From assembly GCA_021324795.1 (NCBI GenBank), contig JAJPIK010000093.1, positions 1 to 64,000 on the forward strand: a stretch of 64,000 bases of DNA. The letters are read 5' to 3'. The translations under genes and the position numbers were made by a program. This document shows positions 50,846-60,119 of this stretch, piece by piece (positions within the stretch are counted from its first letter, which is position 1; each line of letters starts with the position of its first letter). Origin of the DNA: Chloroflexota bacterium (GTDB taxonomy: Bacteria; Chloroflexota; UBA6077; FW602-bin22; CADDYW01). The notes beneath the pieces were generated by a model that did no database searches, was not told where the DNA came from, and worked only from the letters and a program-made list of their open reading frames with translations.

Positions 50846-52481
50846 CCTCGTCACCGCCGATGGCACCACGATTGAATTAACCGACGGCGAGACCTTGATC
50901 GGACGGGGCGAACGGGACGAGAGCGATCCCCCAAAGGTCAACGTTGGCCCCTTCGCTGGAGGAGCGACCGTTTCGCGTCACCACGCCCGGATTATCCGGG
51001 GTGGCAGCCAGTGGTATCTGCGCGTCGAGCCCGAGGCACGGAACCCCACCTTCGTCGGAGGGCGACGCATCCCGGGCGGCGAAGAGACGCTGCTGTCCGA
51101 TGGCACCTCGATTCAGCTTGGCGACCTCGTGCTCCGGTTTCGCGCGCCCGAGGCCATTCCGCCGCGCGACGACGAGACGATGTTCGAGAGTAACGACGTC
51201 ATCGTGGCACCCGAGCCCTCTCCACCGGTTCCGCTCTCCCCGCCCGCGCCTCCGGCTCCGGAGACGGTCGCGGTCGCTGCCCAACCCCCTCCGGTAGACT
51301 GGCCGGCCCGCCTACCGGAGCGGCCGGCGGTCGTCAGCTCGATCGGGGTCAGTGAGTTCAAACGCGTCAATCCGTTTCGGGGATTGATGATCGACGAAAA
51401 CGCCTGGGCGGATGCGCACGAATACCATCGTACCCTGGCCCGCCTCCACCTGCTGAGTGGCCACGGCTGGGGCATCGTCGAAGGGCTGGAAGTCGTTGCC
51501 GATCGTCGAGAGCCGAACACCCTCTTCATTCGCCCGGGCGTAGCTATCGACCCACACGGCTACGCGCTAGTGGTTGGCCAGGAACGACGTTTGACCGTCA
51601 CCGTCGGTCAGGGGGTGACGGTGTACGTGATCGCACGTCGGCACGAGGAACTGACCGCACCTCAGCGCTACTGGAGCGACCAGGACGAGTACACCCGGAT
51701 CATCGAGAAATGTGAAACCCTGGTGCAGACGACCCCGCCGTTGGCGCCGGCGATCGAACTGGCACGAGTCACGATGAGCGGAGCGCTGCGCAACGCCGCG
51801 GACGTGCTCGCACCGCAGCCGGGCGAGATCGACCTGCGCTTCCGCGAACGGCTGGCGATTCGTCCACGGCCCGACCTCGCGGTCGCCCAGCTCGCCTTAC
51901 CCGATGAACCACTTGATGGCTCGGGTTCGCGAGGACACATCCCTGGCCTGCGCTACCTCTTGCGCGAACTGAGCTTGACAACGGCTTACCGGTCTCGCTG
52001 GGCCGGCAGCGTCCGTCTGGGGGACTCGATCCCGGCGGTTTCGTTCCTCTACCTCAGTGGTTCACGGGGATTTCACGTCGACAGCACCGCGCAGGCCCAC
52101 CTGCAGGATTTTCTCCAGCATGGTGGCTTGATCTTCGCCGACGGCTGCCAAGGGGAGCTAACCGTCGAGTTCGCCGCCGCGGTCCAGGCAATGGCCACTG
52201 CCTTGGGCCGACAGCTACAGCCGGTGGTGCGCTGGCATCCGATGTTAACCGCTCGCCACGTTTTCGCCGAGCCGCCGCTCAGTAGCCCGGACCGTATCGC
52301 GCTGGCCGAGGGCGATGGGATTGTCCTGAGCACGGCCGATTACGGCTGTGCCTGGCAGGGAGGTGCTCCTGACCATCCGCTCTCGCGCGAGATGGTTCGC
52401 GCCGCTCTCGAGTTTGGCATCAACGTCCTGGTCTACGCACGTCAGCGCCAGCGTCCCCTCGAAGCGCTCGATTATGACTAA
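50838..52481 (+). CDS. FHA-domain protein with C-terminal DUF4159-like domain
   Basis: 547 residues. An FHA domain comes first (LIGRGERDES, VSRHHARIIRGG, NPTFVGGRRI; about 1-105), then a Pro-rich linker. A middle module follows with NPFRGLMIDENAWADAHEYH and LHLLSGHGWGIVEGLEV, seen in CIS/T6SS accessory proteins. The C-terminal DUF4159-like domain has FLYLSGSRGFHVDST and LQDFLQHGGLIFADGC (about 405-540). It starts at GTG with AGGAGG, overlapping the previous gene by 8 bp. Probably a soluble, phosphothreonine-binding component between particle and anchor (inference). Confidence 0.8.
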   Translation: MASLVTADGTTIELTDGETLIGRGERDESDPPKVNVGPFAGGATVSRHHARIIRGGSQWYLRVEPEARNPTFVGGRRIPGGEETLLSDGTSIQLGDLVLRFRAPEAIPPRDDETMFESNDVIVAPEPSPPVPLSPPAPPAPETVAVAAQPPPVDWPARLPERPAVVSSIGVSEFKRVNPFRGLMIDENAWADAHEYHRTLARLHLLSGHGWGIVEGLEVVADRREPNTLFIRPGVAIDPHGYALVVGQERRLTVTVGQGVTVYVIARRHEELTAPQRYWSDQDEYTRIIEKCETLVQTTPPLAPAIELARVTMSGALRNAADVLAPQPGEIDLRFRERLAIRPRPDLAVAQLALPDEPLDGSGSRGHIPGLRYLLRELSLTTAYRSRWAGSVRLGDSIPAVSFLYLSGSRGFHVDSTAQAHLQDFLQHGGLIFADGCQGELTVEFAAAVQAMATALGRQLQPVVRWHPMLTARHVFAEPPLSSPDRIALAEGDGIVLSTADYGCAWQGGAPDHPLSREMVRAALEFGINVLVYARQRQRPLEALDYD

Positions 52482-52505
52482 GGTATTGTTCAGGCGGAGT
52501 AGGGT

Positions 52506-55403
52506 ATGGCCGAACTGATCGCAGGGGGACAAACCCGACTGGCGATTCCTTCTGATAACGCGCTCGTTGGGCGGCACAGCGACGATGGGAGCTTCACCCC
52601 TGACATCGACCTGGCCGATCTGGAAGGTGGACGGACCGTCTCGCGACGCCACGCCCGGATCATGCGCCAGAACGGTCAGTGGTATCTGACTGTCGAGACC
52701 GGGACGACCAACCGGACCGTCGTCGCCGGGCGCGAGCTCATCGCCAAAGAGCAAGTCCTCCTCAGCGATGGCGACACGATTTGCCTGGGCAAGGTCGAGC
52801 TTGTCTTCCGTAAAGAGGCTGAGCCGCCCGCACCGCCAATCGATGCCACCGTCGTTGGCGCTGCCGCGGCGACGGCTGAGCTACGGACGGACGGCCAAGT
52901 CTTCCCACTCAGCGCTCCCGAGGGACGTGTTCTCAGCATCGGCCGCCATTCCGACGACCAATCCTATCGGCCGGATATCGACCTGGCGGATCTGCCCCAT
53001 GGCCGTACCGTCTCGCGCCACCATGGTCAGCTTTCCAACCGCGGCGGCCAGTGGTTTTTCCGTGTCGAAGCCGAGGTGACTAATCCCACCATTCTTGACG
53101 GCAAGCAGCTCGAGCGTGGGCAAGAAGTCACCCTGGCGGATGGCAACCAACTGCAGTTGGGGCGGGTGGTGCTGACGTTCCACCAGATCGCCCAGGTTCA
53201 AAGCACGACCGACGAGCTGATCGAGCTGACCCTTGATCCAGCCCAGGTCGAGGTCGCGGCCGGCAGCGAAGTCCAGATGACGGTGACGGTGATCAATCAC
53301 ACCGGTCACGTCGATTGGTTCAAGGTGGAGCTCGAGGGTCTGCCGTCGAGCTGGTACAGGATCTTGCTTCCCGACGGCAGCATTGGTGCGCCAGCCCTGG
53401 TTCGATTGTTCCATACGCCTGCCCACGCGACTCCTTCGTCGGATGCCGTGGCAAAGCTCAAGATTGTCTTTGCGCCGCCCCGCCATTTCGCAGCGCGAGC
53501 TGGTGTCCATCCCATCGTGGTCAGCGCAACTACCCAGGGTGAGCCGCCGCAGCGCCGGGCGCGAACCAGCCAGCTCACGATCGGACCGTTCCAAAGCTTG
53601 ATTCTTGAGCTGGATCCTCAAGAGATTCGCCAGCCCAAGGGAAGCTACCGCGTCGCGGTGCAGAACCTGGGCAACGAGACCGTCACTGCCAGCCTCCAGG
53701 TCGAAGGAAACGGGCTGGTCGCGGAATGGGATCGCAAAGAGATTTACCGTGGCGTGCCGCTCGCGAATGGCGCCAAGGATCAAGCCTCCTTGCAGGTACG
53801 TGTTCAGCGACGCCACTGGCTGGGGCCGGACCGCGCATACCCGCTGTCAGTCAAGACGGTGGTACCCGGCGCGGAGCTGGCCCAGGCGGCCACTTTGGTC
53901 TGTCCACCGCGGATCCCTCTCTGGCTACAAACTGCCTACCGTAAAGTTGCCGGCGCGTTGTCGCCAGTCGTCATGCTCGGCGTTTTCCTGGGTCTCTTAC
54001 TCGCACTTTGGCTGCTCGTCTTGCGGCCACCGCAGATCACCTCTTTCGACGTACAACCTTCTTCAGTCGTCGTGGGAACTCCGGTCGCCTTGTCCTACAC
54101 CCTCGACAACCGGGCGGTGCGGGTATCCATTGACCCGCAAACGACGAATCAGCAACTGCCCGTGCCGAGTGGCAAACTCACCGTTCAGCCAACGGCCACA
54201 ACGAAGTACACGTTGACAACCTACAACTGGCTTGGCTTGATCCCGAACTCGGAGTCACGGGTCGTCGAGGTGCGTCCGGCGCCGCCGCAGCCCAAAATCC
54301 TGACCTTCACCGCGAATCCGGATCACATCAGTAAAGAGGGCGATCCGGTGACGTTGAGCTGGCAGACCGATGGCGTTAGTCAGGTCACGATCACGCCGGG
54401 GAATGAGTTAGCCGACCTCAAGCCGACGGGCCAAGCCATCGTCCACCCCCAGAGCAATCACGCGATCTACGAATTAACGGCAGTTGGCAGTGATCCTAAT
54501 AAACCGATCACTAGCACCGTCGAAGTGGTCGTCAATCCACCGCAGATCCTGTCCTTCACCGCCACGCCTGAAACAGTCGACCAAGGTGGTGAAGTTCGTC
54601 TCCGCTGGGCAGCGCAGAACTTCACCAAGCTGACTATCAAAGCAGACAAAGGCGAGATCGTGCCGGGGCAGTCGCAGATCGACGTCCCAGCCAGCGCCAC
54701 CGATCAGGTAGTCCATCCGCTTGAAGATACTCAGTATACGATCACCGCGACGAACGCGGGTGGCACCGACAGCAAAGTCGTGAAGGTGTCGGTCACCCCT
54801 ATGCATATCGTGTTCTTCAAAGCCGAGCCTTCTTCGATCGCCAAGGGGGACCGGACCAATCTGAGCTGGAACGTTGTCGGCGCGGCGTCGCTCGCCATCC
54901 AGCCAGGTGGCGCAGTGGCGCCGGGGGAGACGACGCGCGTCGTCCAACCGGATACCACGACCGACTACATTCTGACAGCAACCGGGTTCGACGGGAAACA
55001 GATCCAACAGAAAGTGACGGTAACCGTCGGGCTCGGACCGGTGAAGGTCGATTTCTTCACCGCAGCGCCGACGACGATTGCCAAGGGGGAGCAAGCTACC
55101 CTCACCTACAGCGTCCAGAATGCGAAGCACCTGACGATTATCGGCAGCGACAACAAAACAGTGTTGGACATCCCGGTGAGCTCACCGAGCCTCCAGGGAA
55201 GCGTCAACGTCTCGCCACAGCAAACCACGACCTACACCCTTACCGTCGTCAACGACTCTGGCCAGACCGCCCAGCCCGCCGTCATCACCGTGGCCCCACT
55301 CACGTCCACCGCGGCCCCCTCGCCGGCTGCGGGCTCAAGCTCAGGATCTGCTGGAGGAGACAAAACGCCTACCCCAACGCCAAAGCCGGCCCCCAAACCG
55401 TAG
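52506..55403 (+). CDS. FHA-FHA-Ig-transmembrane-Ig repeat protein
   Basis: 965 residues. Two N-terminal FHA domains (about 15-105 with VSRRHARIM, and 125-235 with VSRHHGQLS) are followed by two Ig-like sandwiches (about 240-475). A single transmembrane helix, VVMLGVFLGLLLALWLLVL, lies near 484-505. Five extracellular Ig-like repeats of about 90 residues follow (each opening ITSF, ILTF, ILSF, IVFF or VDFF), then a Ser/Pro/Thr tail. The FHA part faces the cytoplasm. The first Ig resembles that of the baseplate protein at 49.9 kb. Last gene of the locus; candidate membrane anchor for the injection system. Confidence 0.8.
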   Translation: MAELIAGGQTRLAIPSDNALVGRHSDDGSFTPDIDLADLEGGRTVSRRHARIMRQNGQWYLTVETGTTNRTVVAGRELIAKEQVLLSDGDTICLGKVELVFRKEAEPPAPPIDATVVGAAAATAELRTDGQVFPLSAPEGRVLSIGRHSDDQSYRPDIDLADLPHGRTVSRHHGQLSNRGGQWFFRVEAEVTNPTILDGKQLERGQEVTLADGNQLQLGRVVLTFHQIAQVQSTTDELIELTLDPAQVEVAAGSEVQMTVTVINHTGHVDWFKVELEGLPSSWYRILLPDGSIGAPALVRLFHTPAHATPSSDAVAKLKIVFAPPRHFAARAGVHPIVVSATTQGEPPQRRARTSQLTIGPFQSLILELDPQEIRQPKGSYRVAVQNLGNETVTASLQVEGNGLVAEWDRKEIYRGVPLANGAKDQASLQVRVQRRHWLGPDRAYPLSVKTVVPGAELAQAATLVCPPRIPLWLQTAYRKVAGALSPVVMLGVFLGLLLALWLLVLRPPQITSFDVQPSSVVVGTPVALSYTLDNRAVRVSIDPQTTNQQLPVPSGKLTVQPTATTKYTLTTYNWLGLIPNSESRVVEVRPAPPQPKILTFTANPDHISKEGDPVTLSWQTDGVSQVTITPGNELADLKPTGQAIVHPQSNHAIYELTAVGSDPNKPITSTVEVVVNPPQILSFTATPETVDQGGEVRLRWAAQNFTKLTIKADKGEIVPGQSQIDVPASATDQVVHPLEDTQYTITATNAGGTDSKVVKVSVTPMHIVFFKAEPSSIAKGDRTNLSWNVVGAASLAIQPGGAVAPGETTRVVQPDTTTDYILTATGFDGKQIQQKVTVTVGLGPVKVDFFTAAPTTIAKGEQATLTYSVQNAKHLTIIGSDNKTVLDIPVSSPSLQGSVNVSPQQTTTYTLTVVNDSGQTAQPAVITVAPLTSTAAPSPAAGSSSGSAGGDKTPTPTPKPAPKP

Positions 55404-55443
55404 GGGGCCCGCGACGGTTGGCCTGCCGGAAGCAGTTACGCAC

Positions 55444-55566
55444 ATGGCAGGTGCGCACTCGGCCGAAGGTGAACGGGTCCAGAAAAGTCTGGAAAACACA
55501 ATCGTCCGCTTCGCCGATCACTCCTTCTGGCAAATCCTGGAGCGTGCCGGCGCGCTGCAGGAGTGA
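55444..55566 (+). CDS. Possible 40-residue protein
   Basis: A short frame beginning MAGAHSAEGERVQKSLEN and ending FWQILERAGALQE lies between the FHA-TM gene and the ileS leader. Composition is protein-like with an amphipathic end, but the RBS is weak (GGAAG 13 bases ahead). It could equally be chance. Confidence 0.22.
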   Translation: MAGAHSAEGERVQKSLENTIVRFADHSFWQILERAGALQE

Positions 55567-55588
55567 TCCCGCCATTGACTTGAAAGCG

Positions 55589-55622
55589 CTGTGATTCCGA
55601 GAACATACCCTGGGAATCACAG
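55589..55622 (+). terminator. Hairpin after the injection-system locus
   Basis: CTGTGATTCC (55589-55598) pairs with GGAATCACAG (55613-55622) across a 14-base loop. There is no T-tract. It separates the locus from the ileS promoter. Confidence 0.5.
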
Positions 55623-55644
55623 CCTCCTGCCCGCTGCTCGGCCA

Positions 55645-55673
55645 TTGACACTGCCTACTTCCCCGTGTAGGAT
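55645..55673 (+). promoter_or_regulatory. Promoter of the ileS T-box transcript
   Basis: TTGACA (55645-55650), a 17-bp spacer, TAGGAT (55668-55673). The T-box leader begins just downstream. Confidence 0.7.
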
Positions 55674-55679
55674 CTACGT

Positions 55680-55997
55680 TGGTAGATTGGAAATTCAAAT
55701 AACTGCTCGTTTCCAAAGGCGTTGACGGAAAGAGTAGGCGAGGTAGACGCTCCAGAGAGCCCGGGGGAGGTGCGACCGGGTGCCGAGCCCCGCCGAAAAT
55801 CGTTCTTGAGCCACTCGGCTGAACGCGGAAGTCTCTTCCAACAGTAAGCCGGGTCGGGGGTCGTCGGCCGTTACCACTGACGAGGGTTCGTGCCGCTTTG
55901 TTCGCACTGACCTTTTCACGAGTGCGCCCACGGCGAATGGGGGTGGTACCGCGGGAGATTCCGGCTCTCGTCCCTTTATGGAGACGAGAGTTTTTTT
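55680..55997 (+). ncRNA. T-box riboswitch (transcriptional) upstream of ileS
   Basis: The antiterminator T-box sequence GGGTGGTACCGCGG lies at 55941-55954. A terminator stem follows (CTCTCGTC at 55965-55972 with GACGAGAG at 55983-55990) and then seven Ts (55991-55997). Uncharged tRNA-Ile would pair with the T-box and stop terminator formation, raising ileS and galE expression. The structured leader includes a GC-rich stem I (about 55750-55840). An ATC at 55799-55801 is a possible Ile specifier, but the fold was not resolved by eye. Confidence 0.88.
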
Positions 55998-56010
55998 GTT
56001 GGGAGGAACT

Positions 56011-59000
56011 TTGTTCAACCCGGTAACTAGCAAGCCAGACTTTCCGGCGATGGAAGTAGCGACGCTCGATTTTTGGAAGACGTCGCGGGCTTTTGAGAAG
56101 CTGCGCCAACAGAATCAGGGAAATCCGACCTTTTCGTTCATCGACGGACCGATCACCGCGAACAATCCGATGGGAGTTCACCACGCCTGGGGACGAACCT
56201 ACAAGGACCTGTTTCAGCGCTACCAGGCCATGCTCGGCAAGGATGAACGCTACCAGAACGGCTTCGACTGCCAGGGCCTTTGGGTCGAGGTCGAGGTCGA
56301 GAAACAGCTTGGCCTGAACTCGAAGCGTGACATCGAGCATTACGGCCTCGCCGAGTTTGCACGCCGCTGCAAAGAGCGTGTTTGGACGTACTCCGGCGTG
56401 CAAACCGAGCAGTCGATCCGCCTTGGCCAGTGGATGGACTGGGACCGCTCCTACTACACGATGACCGATACGAACATCGAGTACATCTGGCACTTCTTGA
56501 AGACCTGCTTCGAGAAGGGCTGGCTCTACCGAGGGGCCCGAGCCATGCCCTGGTGCACCCGCTGTGGCACCTCGCTAAGTCAACACGAGCTGATCGACAG
56601 CTATCGCGATGTCAACCACCTTTCGGTGACGCTGAAGCTGCCCCTGAAGGGCCGCGCCAGGGAGGCAATCCTGGTCTGGACGACCACACCCTGGACCCTG
56701 CCGGCCAACGTCGCCGCGGCGGTCCAGCCGGAGCTGGAGTACCTTCAGGTCCGTCAGGGCGACGAGGCCTACTACCTCGCCAAGAACACGGTTCGGATGC
56801 TGCGCGGACCATACATCGTCGAGCGCACTCTGAAGGGCGCGGAACTGGTCGGACGGGAGTACGTCGCACCGTTCCCGACGTTGCCCGCCCAGCGCAACCT
56901 CGTCCATAAGATCGTGCCCTGGTCGGAAGTCTCGGAAGCAGAAGGCACCGGCGTCGTCCACATCGCCCCGGGCTGCGGCGCCGAGGACTACGAGCTCAGC
57001 AAAGCCGAGAATCTGCCGGTCGTCATCCCAATCGACGATTTCGGCAATTACTTCGACGGCTTCGACTGGCTCAGTCGGCGCAACGTCTCGGAGGTCGCCC
57101 AGCCGATCGTCGACGACCTGACCCGGCGCGGCGTGCTCTACGCGGTCGAGGAGTACACGCACCGCTACCCGGTCTGCTGGCGTTGTGCTTCCGAGCTGGT
57201 TTTCCGATTGGTCGACGAGTGGTTCATCTCGGCCAAGGAGATCCGACCCCAGATGATTCAGGCGGCGCGCGAGGTCGAGTGGATCCCGGATTGGGCCGGT
57301 AAGCGGATGGAAGACTGGCTCAATAATATGGGCGATTGGTGCATCTCGCGCAAGCGCTACTGGGGCCTGCCCTTGCCGTTCTACATCTGTCAATGCGGCG
57401 AGATGACCGTGGTCGGCTCGCTCGACGAGCTGAAGCAGCTCGCGGTGACTGGTCTCGACCAGCTTGCCGAGCTTCATCGGCCCTGGATCGACGCGGTTCA
57501 GATCCGCTGTCCGAAGTGCGGCAGCGTCGCCTCGCGGGTACCGGACGTCGGCGATTGCTGGCTCGACGCCGGTATCGTGCCGTTCTCGACGCTTGGCTAT
57601 CTAACCGACCGTCAGTATTGGGAGAAGTGGTTCCCGGCCGATCTCGTCCTGGAGATGCGCGAGCAGATCCGGCTCTGGTTCTACTCGATGCTCTTCATGA
57701 GCGTGACTTTGGTCGGCAAGGCGCCATACAAACGCGTCTTCGTCTACGAGAAAGTTTATGACGAGTTTGGCCGCCCCATGCACAAAAGTGCTGGCAACGC
57801 GATCTCGTTCAGCGAAGCGGTCGATCGCATGGGCGCCGACGTGATGCGCTGGATCTACTGCGGCCAGAACCCGGAATCAAATCTGAACTTCGGCTACGGC
57901 CTGGCCGACGAGACCCGGCGCAAGCTGCTGACGCTCTGGAACGTCTACTCGTTCTTCGTCACCTACGCGAACATCGATCAATTCGACCCGACCAAGGTGA
58001 ACGTACCGGTCGACATGCGCACGGCACTCGATCGCTGGATCCTGGCTCGGCTGCAGGAGGTCACCGCGTCGGCGAATCAGGCCATCGGCGGCTACACCCC
58101 CATCGAGGCCATCCGCCGGTTCGAGGAGTTCTTCGACGATTTGTCGAACTGGTACCTGCGCCGCAGCCGACGCCGCTTCTGGAAGAGCGAGGCCGATCTT
58201 GATAAGTCGGCTGCCTATCTCACGCTCTACGAGACGCTGATCCAGCTCAGCAAGCTGCTCGCGCCGGTCGTGCCGTTCCTGTCCGAAGAGCTGTATCAGA
58301 ACCTGGTTCGCTCGGTCGACGCCAACGCTCCGGTCAGCGTGCACCTGTCACGCTATCCACAGGCGCAGGAGGCGCTGCTCGACGAGGCGTTACTCGCCGA
58401 GATGGCGCTGCTCCGTGAGGTCGTCGAACTGGGACGCGCCGCGCGGAACAAGGCGGGGCTGAAAGTGCGCCAACCCTTGGCCGAGCTGCTGGTCAAGCTC
58501 CCCGATTCGGCGGATCAAGCCGCGGTGGCGCGCCTGGTCGGTCAGATCCAGGACGAGCTGAACGTGAAGAACGTTCGCTTCGTCGACAATCTGGGCGATC
58601 TGGTGACCTATTCGGTGAAAGGCAAGCCACAATTGCTCGGGCCGAAGTACCATCGGAATGCGCCAAAGGTGATGGAAGCTCTGCGCAACGCCAACGCCGC
58701 CCAGATCGCCCGTCAGGTTCAGGCCGGCCAGAACGTCACCGTCGACGGCTACACCCTTGCGCCCGAAGAAGTCGACGTCTCGGTCTCGGATCGGCCCGGT
58801 TTGAGCATCGCGACCGACGTGAACGTGGCTGTCGCGGTCACGACAACCTTGACACCGGAACTGGTCCAGGAAGGACTAGCACGCGAGCTGGTCCACCGGA
58901 TCCAGACCATGCGCAAGGCCGCTGACTTCCAGATCGAGGATCGGATCACGACCTACTACGAAGCGCCGCCCGCCATCAAAGACGTCTTCGACAACTTCGG

Positions 59001-59121
59001 AGGCTACATCAAACAAGAGACGTTGTCGCGTCAGCTTTGCCCGGGACCGGGACCGGCCGACGCCTATCGTGAGTCGCTGAGCCTGGATGGTCATCGCGTC
59101 GAGCTGGCGGTGAGCCGATGA
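56011..59121 (+). CDS. ileS: Isoleucyl-tRNA synthetase
   Basis: 1036 residues, charging tRNA-Ile. The HIGH-region variant is PMGVHHAWGRTYKD and the KMSKS-region variant is MHKSAGNAISF, as in one lineage of bacterial IleS. The editing domain includes WTTTPWTLPAN. Zinc-binding cysteine pairs CPKC and CTRC are present. The start is TTG 56011, with GGGAGG four bases ahead and the typical beginning FNPVTSKPDFPAMEV; an in-frame ATG at 55978 lies inside the T-box terminator and is rejected. The stop overlaps galE (ATGA). Confidence 0.95.
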   Translation: MFNPVTSKPDFPAMEVATLDFWKTSRAFEKLRQQNQGNPTFSFIDGPITANNPMGVHHAWGRTYKDLFQRYQAMLGKDERYQNGFDCQGLWVEVEVEKQLGLNSKRDIEHYGLAEFARRCKERVWTYSGVQTEQSIRLGQWMDWDRSYYTMTDTNIEYIWHFLKTCFEKGWLYRGARAMPWCTRCGTSLSQHELIDSYRDVNHLSVTLKLPLKGRAREAILVWTTTPWTLPANVAAAVQPELEYLQVRQGDEAYYLAKNTVRMLRGPYIVERTLKGAELVGREYVAPFPTLPAQRNLVHKIVPWSEVSEAEGTGVVHIAPGCGAEDYELSKAENLPVVIPIDDFGNYFDGFDWLSRRNVSEVAQPIVDDLTRRGVLYAVEEYTHRYPVCWRCASELVFRLVDEWFISAKEIRPQMIQAAREVEWIPDWAGKRMEDWLNNMGDWCISRKRYWGLPLPFYICQCGEMTVVGSLDELKQLAVTGLDQLAELHRPWIDAVQIRCPKCGSVASRVPDVGDCWLDAGIVPFSTLGYLTDRQYWEKWFPADLVLEMREQIRLWFYSMLFMSVTLVGKAPYKRVFVYEKVYDEFGRPMHKSAGNAISFSEAVDRMGADVMRWIYCGQNPESNLNFGYGLADETRRKLLTLWNVYSFFVTYANIDQFDPTKVNVPVDMRTALDRWILARLQEVTASANQAIGGYTPIEAIRRFEEFFDDLSNWYLRRSRRRFWKSEADLDKSAAYLTLYETLIQLSKLLAPVVPFLSEELYQNLVRSVDANAPVSVHLSRYPQAQEALLDEALLAEMALLREVVELGRAARNKAGLKVRQPLAELLVKLPDSADQAAVARLVGQIQDELNVKNVRFVDNLGDLVTYSVKGKPQLLGPKYHRNAPKVMEALRNANAAQIARQVQAGQNVTVDGYTLAPEEVDVSVSDRPGLSIATDVNVAVAVTTTLTPELVQEGLARELVHRIQTMRKAADFQIEDRITTYYEAPPAIKDVFDNFGGYIKQETLSRQLCPGPGPADAYRESLSLDGHRVELAVSR

Positions 59122-60101
59122 GCGAGCGCATTCTCGTTACTGGTGGCGCCGGCTACGTTGGGGGCGGCGTAGTCGAGGCCCTCCTCGCCGCTGGCCACCA
59201 GGTCGCCGTCTTCGACAATTTCAGCACCGGCCACCGCGCCGCCCTGCCTCGAGACATCATGATCGTCGAAGGCGACTTAGCCAACCGTCACCTGATCGAG
59301 CAGGCATTGCGCGACTTTCGAGCCGACGCGGTCGTCCACACTGCCGGTTCGATCGAGGCCGGCGAGTCGATGAAGGATCCGGGCAAATACTATCGGAACA
59401 ACGTCGTCAACTCGATTAACCTGCTCGACGCCATGGTCGCCACCGTCGTTGGCCGCTTCATCTTCTCCTCGTCAGCCGGCGTCTATGGAAATCCGGTCCG
59501 CGTGCCAATCGAAGAGGACGATCCGACCGCGCCGGTCAACTGCTACGGCGAGACCAAGCTCGCCGTCGAGCGCGCTGCGACCTGGTATGCCCAGACGCAT
59601 AACCTCCGCACGATCTTCCTGCGCTACTTCAACGCTGCCGGGGCCACCGAGCGCCTCGGCGAAGCCCACCAACCGGAATCGCACCTGATCCCGCGGGTGC
59701 TCCAGGTCGCCCTTGGCCAGAGCGAACACTTCTCGATCTACGGCGCCGACTATCCAACGCCCGATGGCACGGCGATTCGCGACTACATCCACATCGCCGA
59801 CCTTGCCCAGGCCCACGTTCTCGCCGTCGAAGCGGCCAAGACCCGCTCCGGCGCCTTCAACCTTGGCAGCGGCAGCGGCTTTTCGGTCCGCCAGATCGTT
59901 GAAACTGCCCGTCAAGTCACCGGCCACCCGATTCCCACTGTCGACGTTCCACGTCGCCCCGGCGATCCCGCCATCCTCATCGCGAACTCCCAACGCGCCC
60001 GAGCCGTTCTTGGCTGGCGGCCAAGGTATGATGACGTGGCGGCAATCATCAAGTCAGCATGGGAGTGGCACCAGAAACATCCGACGGGTTACAGCGGTTG
60101 A
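59118..60101 (+). CDS. galE: UDP-glucose 4-epimerase family protein
   Basis: 327-residue extended SDR enzyme interconverting UDP-glucose and UDP-galactose. The NAD-binding motif is TGGAGYVGGGV (GxxGxxG). The catalytic Ser is in FSSSAGVYG and the YxxxK in CYGETK. LRYFNAAGA and RDYIHIADLA are epimerase signatures. Start ATG overlaps the ileS stop by 4 bp, so it is translationally coupled and under T-box control. Some family members act on GlcNAc or other sugars. Confidence 0.9.
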   Translation: MSERILVTGGAGYVGGGVVEALLAAGHQVAVFDNFSTGHRAALPRDIMIVEGDLANRHLIEQALRDFRADAVVHTAGSIEAGESMKDPGKYYRNNVVNSINLLDAMVATVVGRFIFSSSAGVYGNPVRVPIEEDDPTAPVNCYGETKLAVERAATWYAQTHNLRTIFLRYFNAAGATERLGEAHQPESHLIPRVLQVALGQSEHFSIYGADYPTPDGTAIRDYIHIADLAQAHVLAVEAAKTRSGAFNLGSGSGFSVRQIVETARQVTGHPIPTVDVPRRPGDPAILIANSQRARAVLGWRPRYDDVAAIIKSAWEWHQKHPTGYSG

Positions 60102-60119
60102 GCGAGAGGTCAGCATCTG

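Noticed and set aside
55978-56010. ATG start of ileS at 55978
   Set aside because: It lies inside the T-box terminator stem and would add residues absent from the family; TTG 56011 has a clear RBS.
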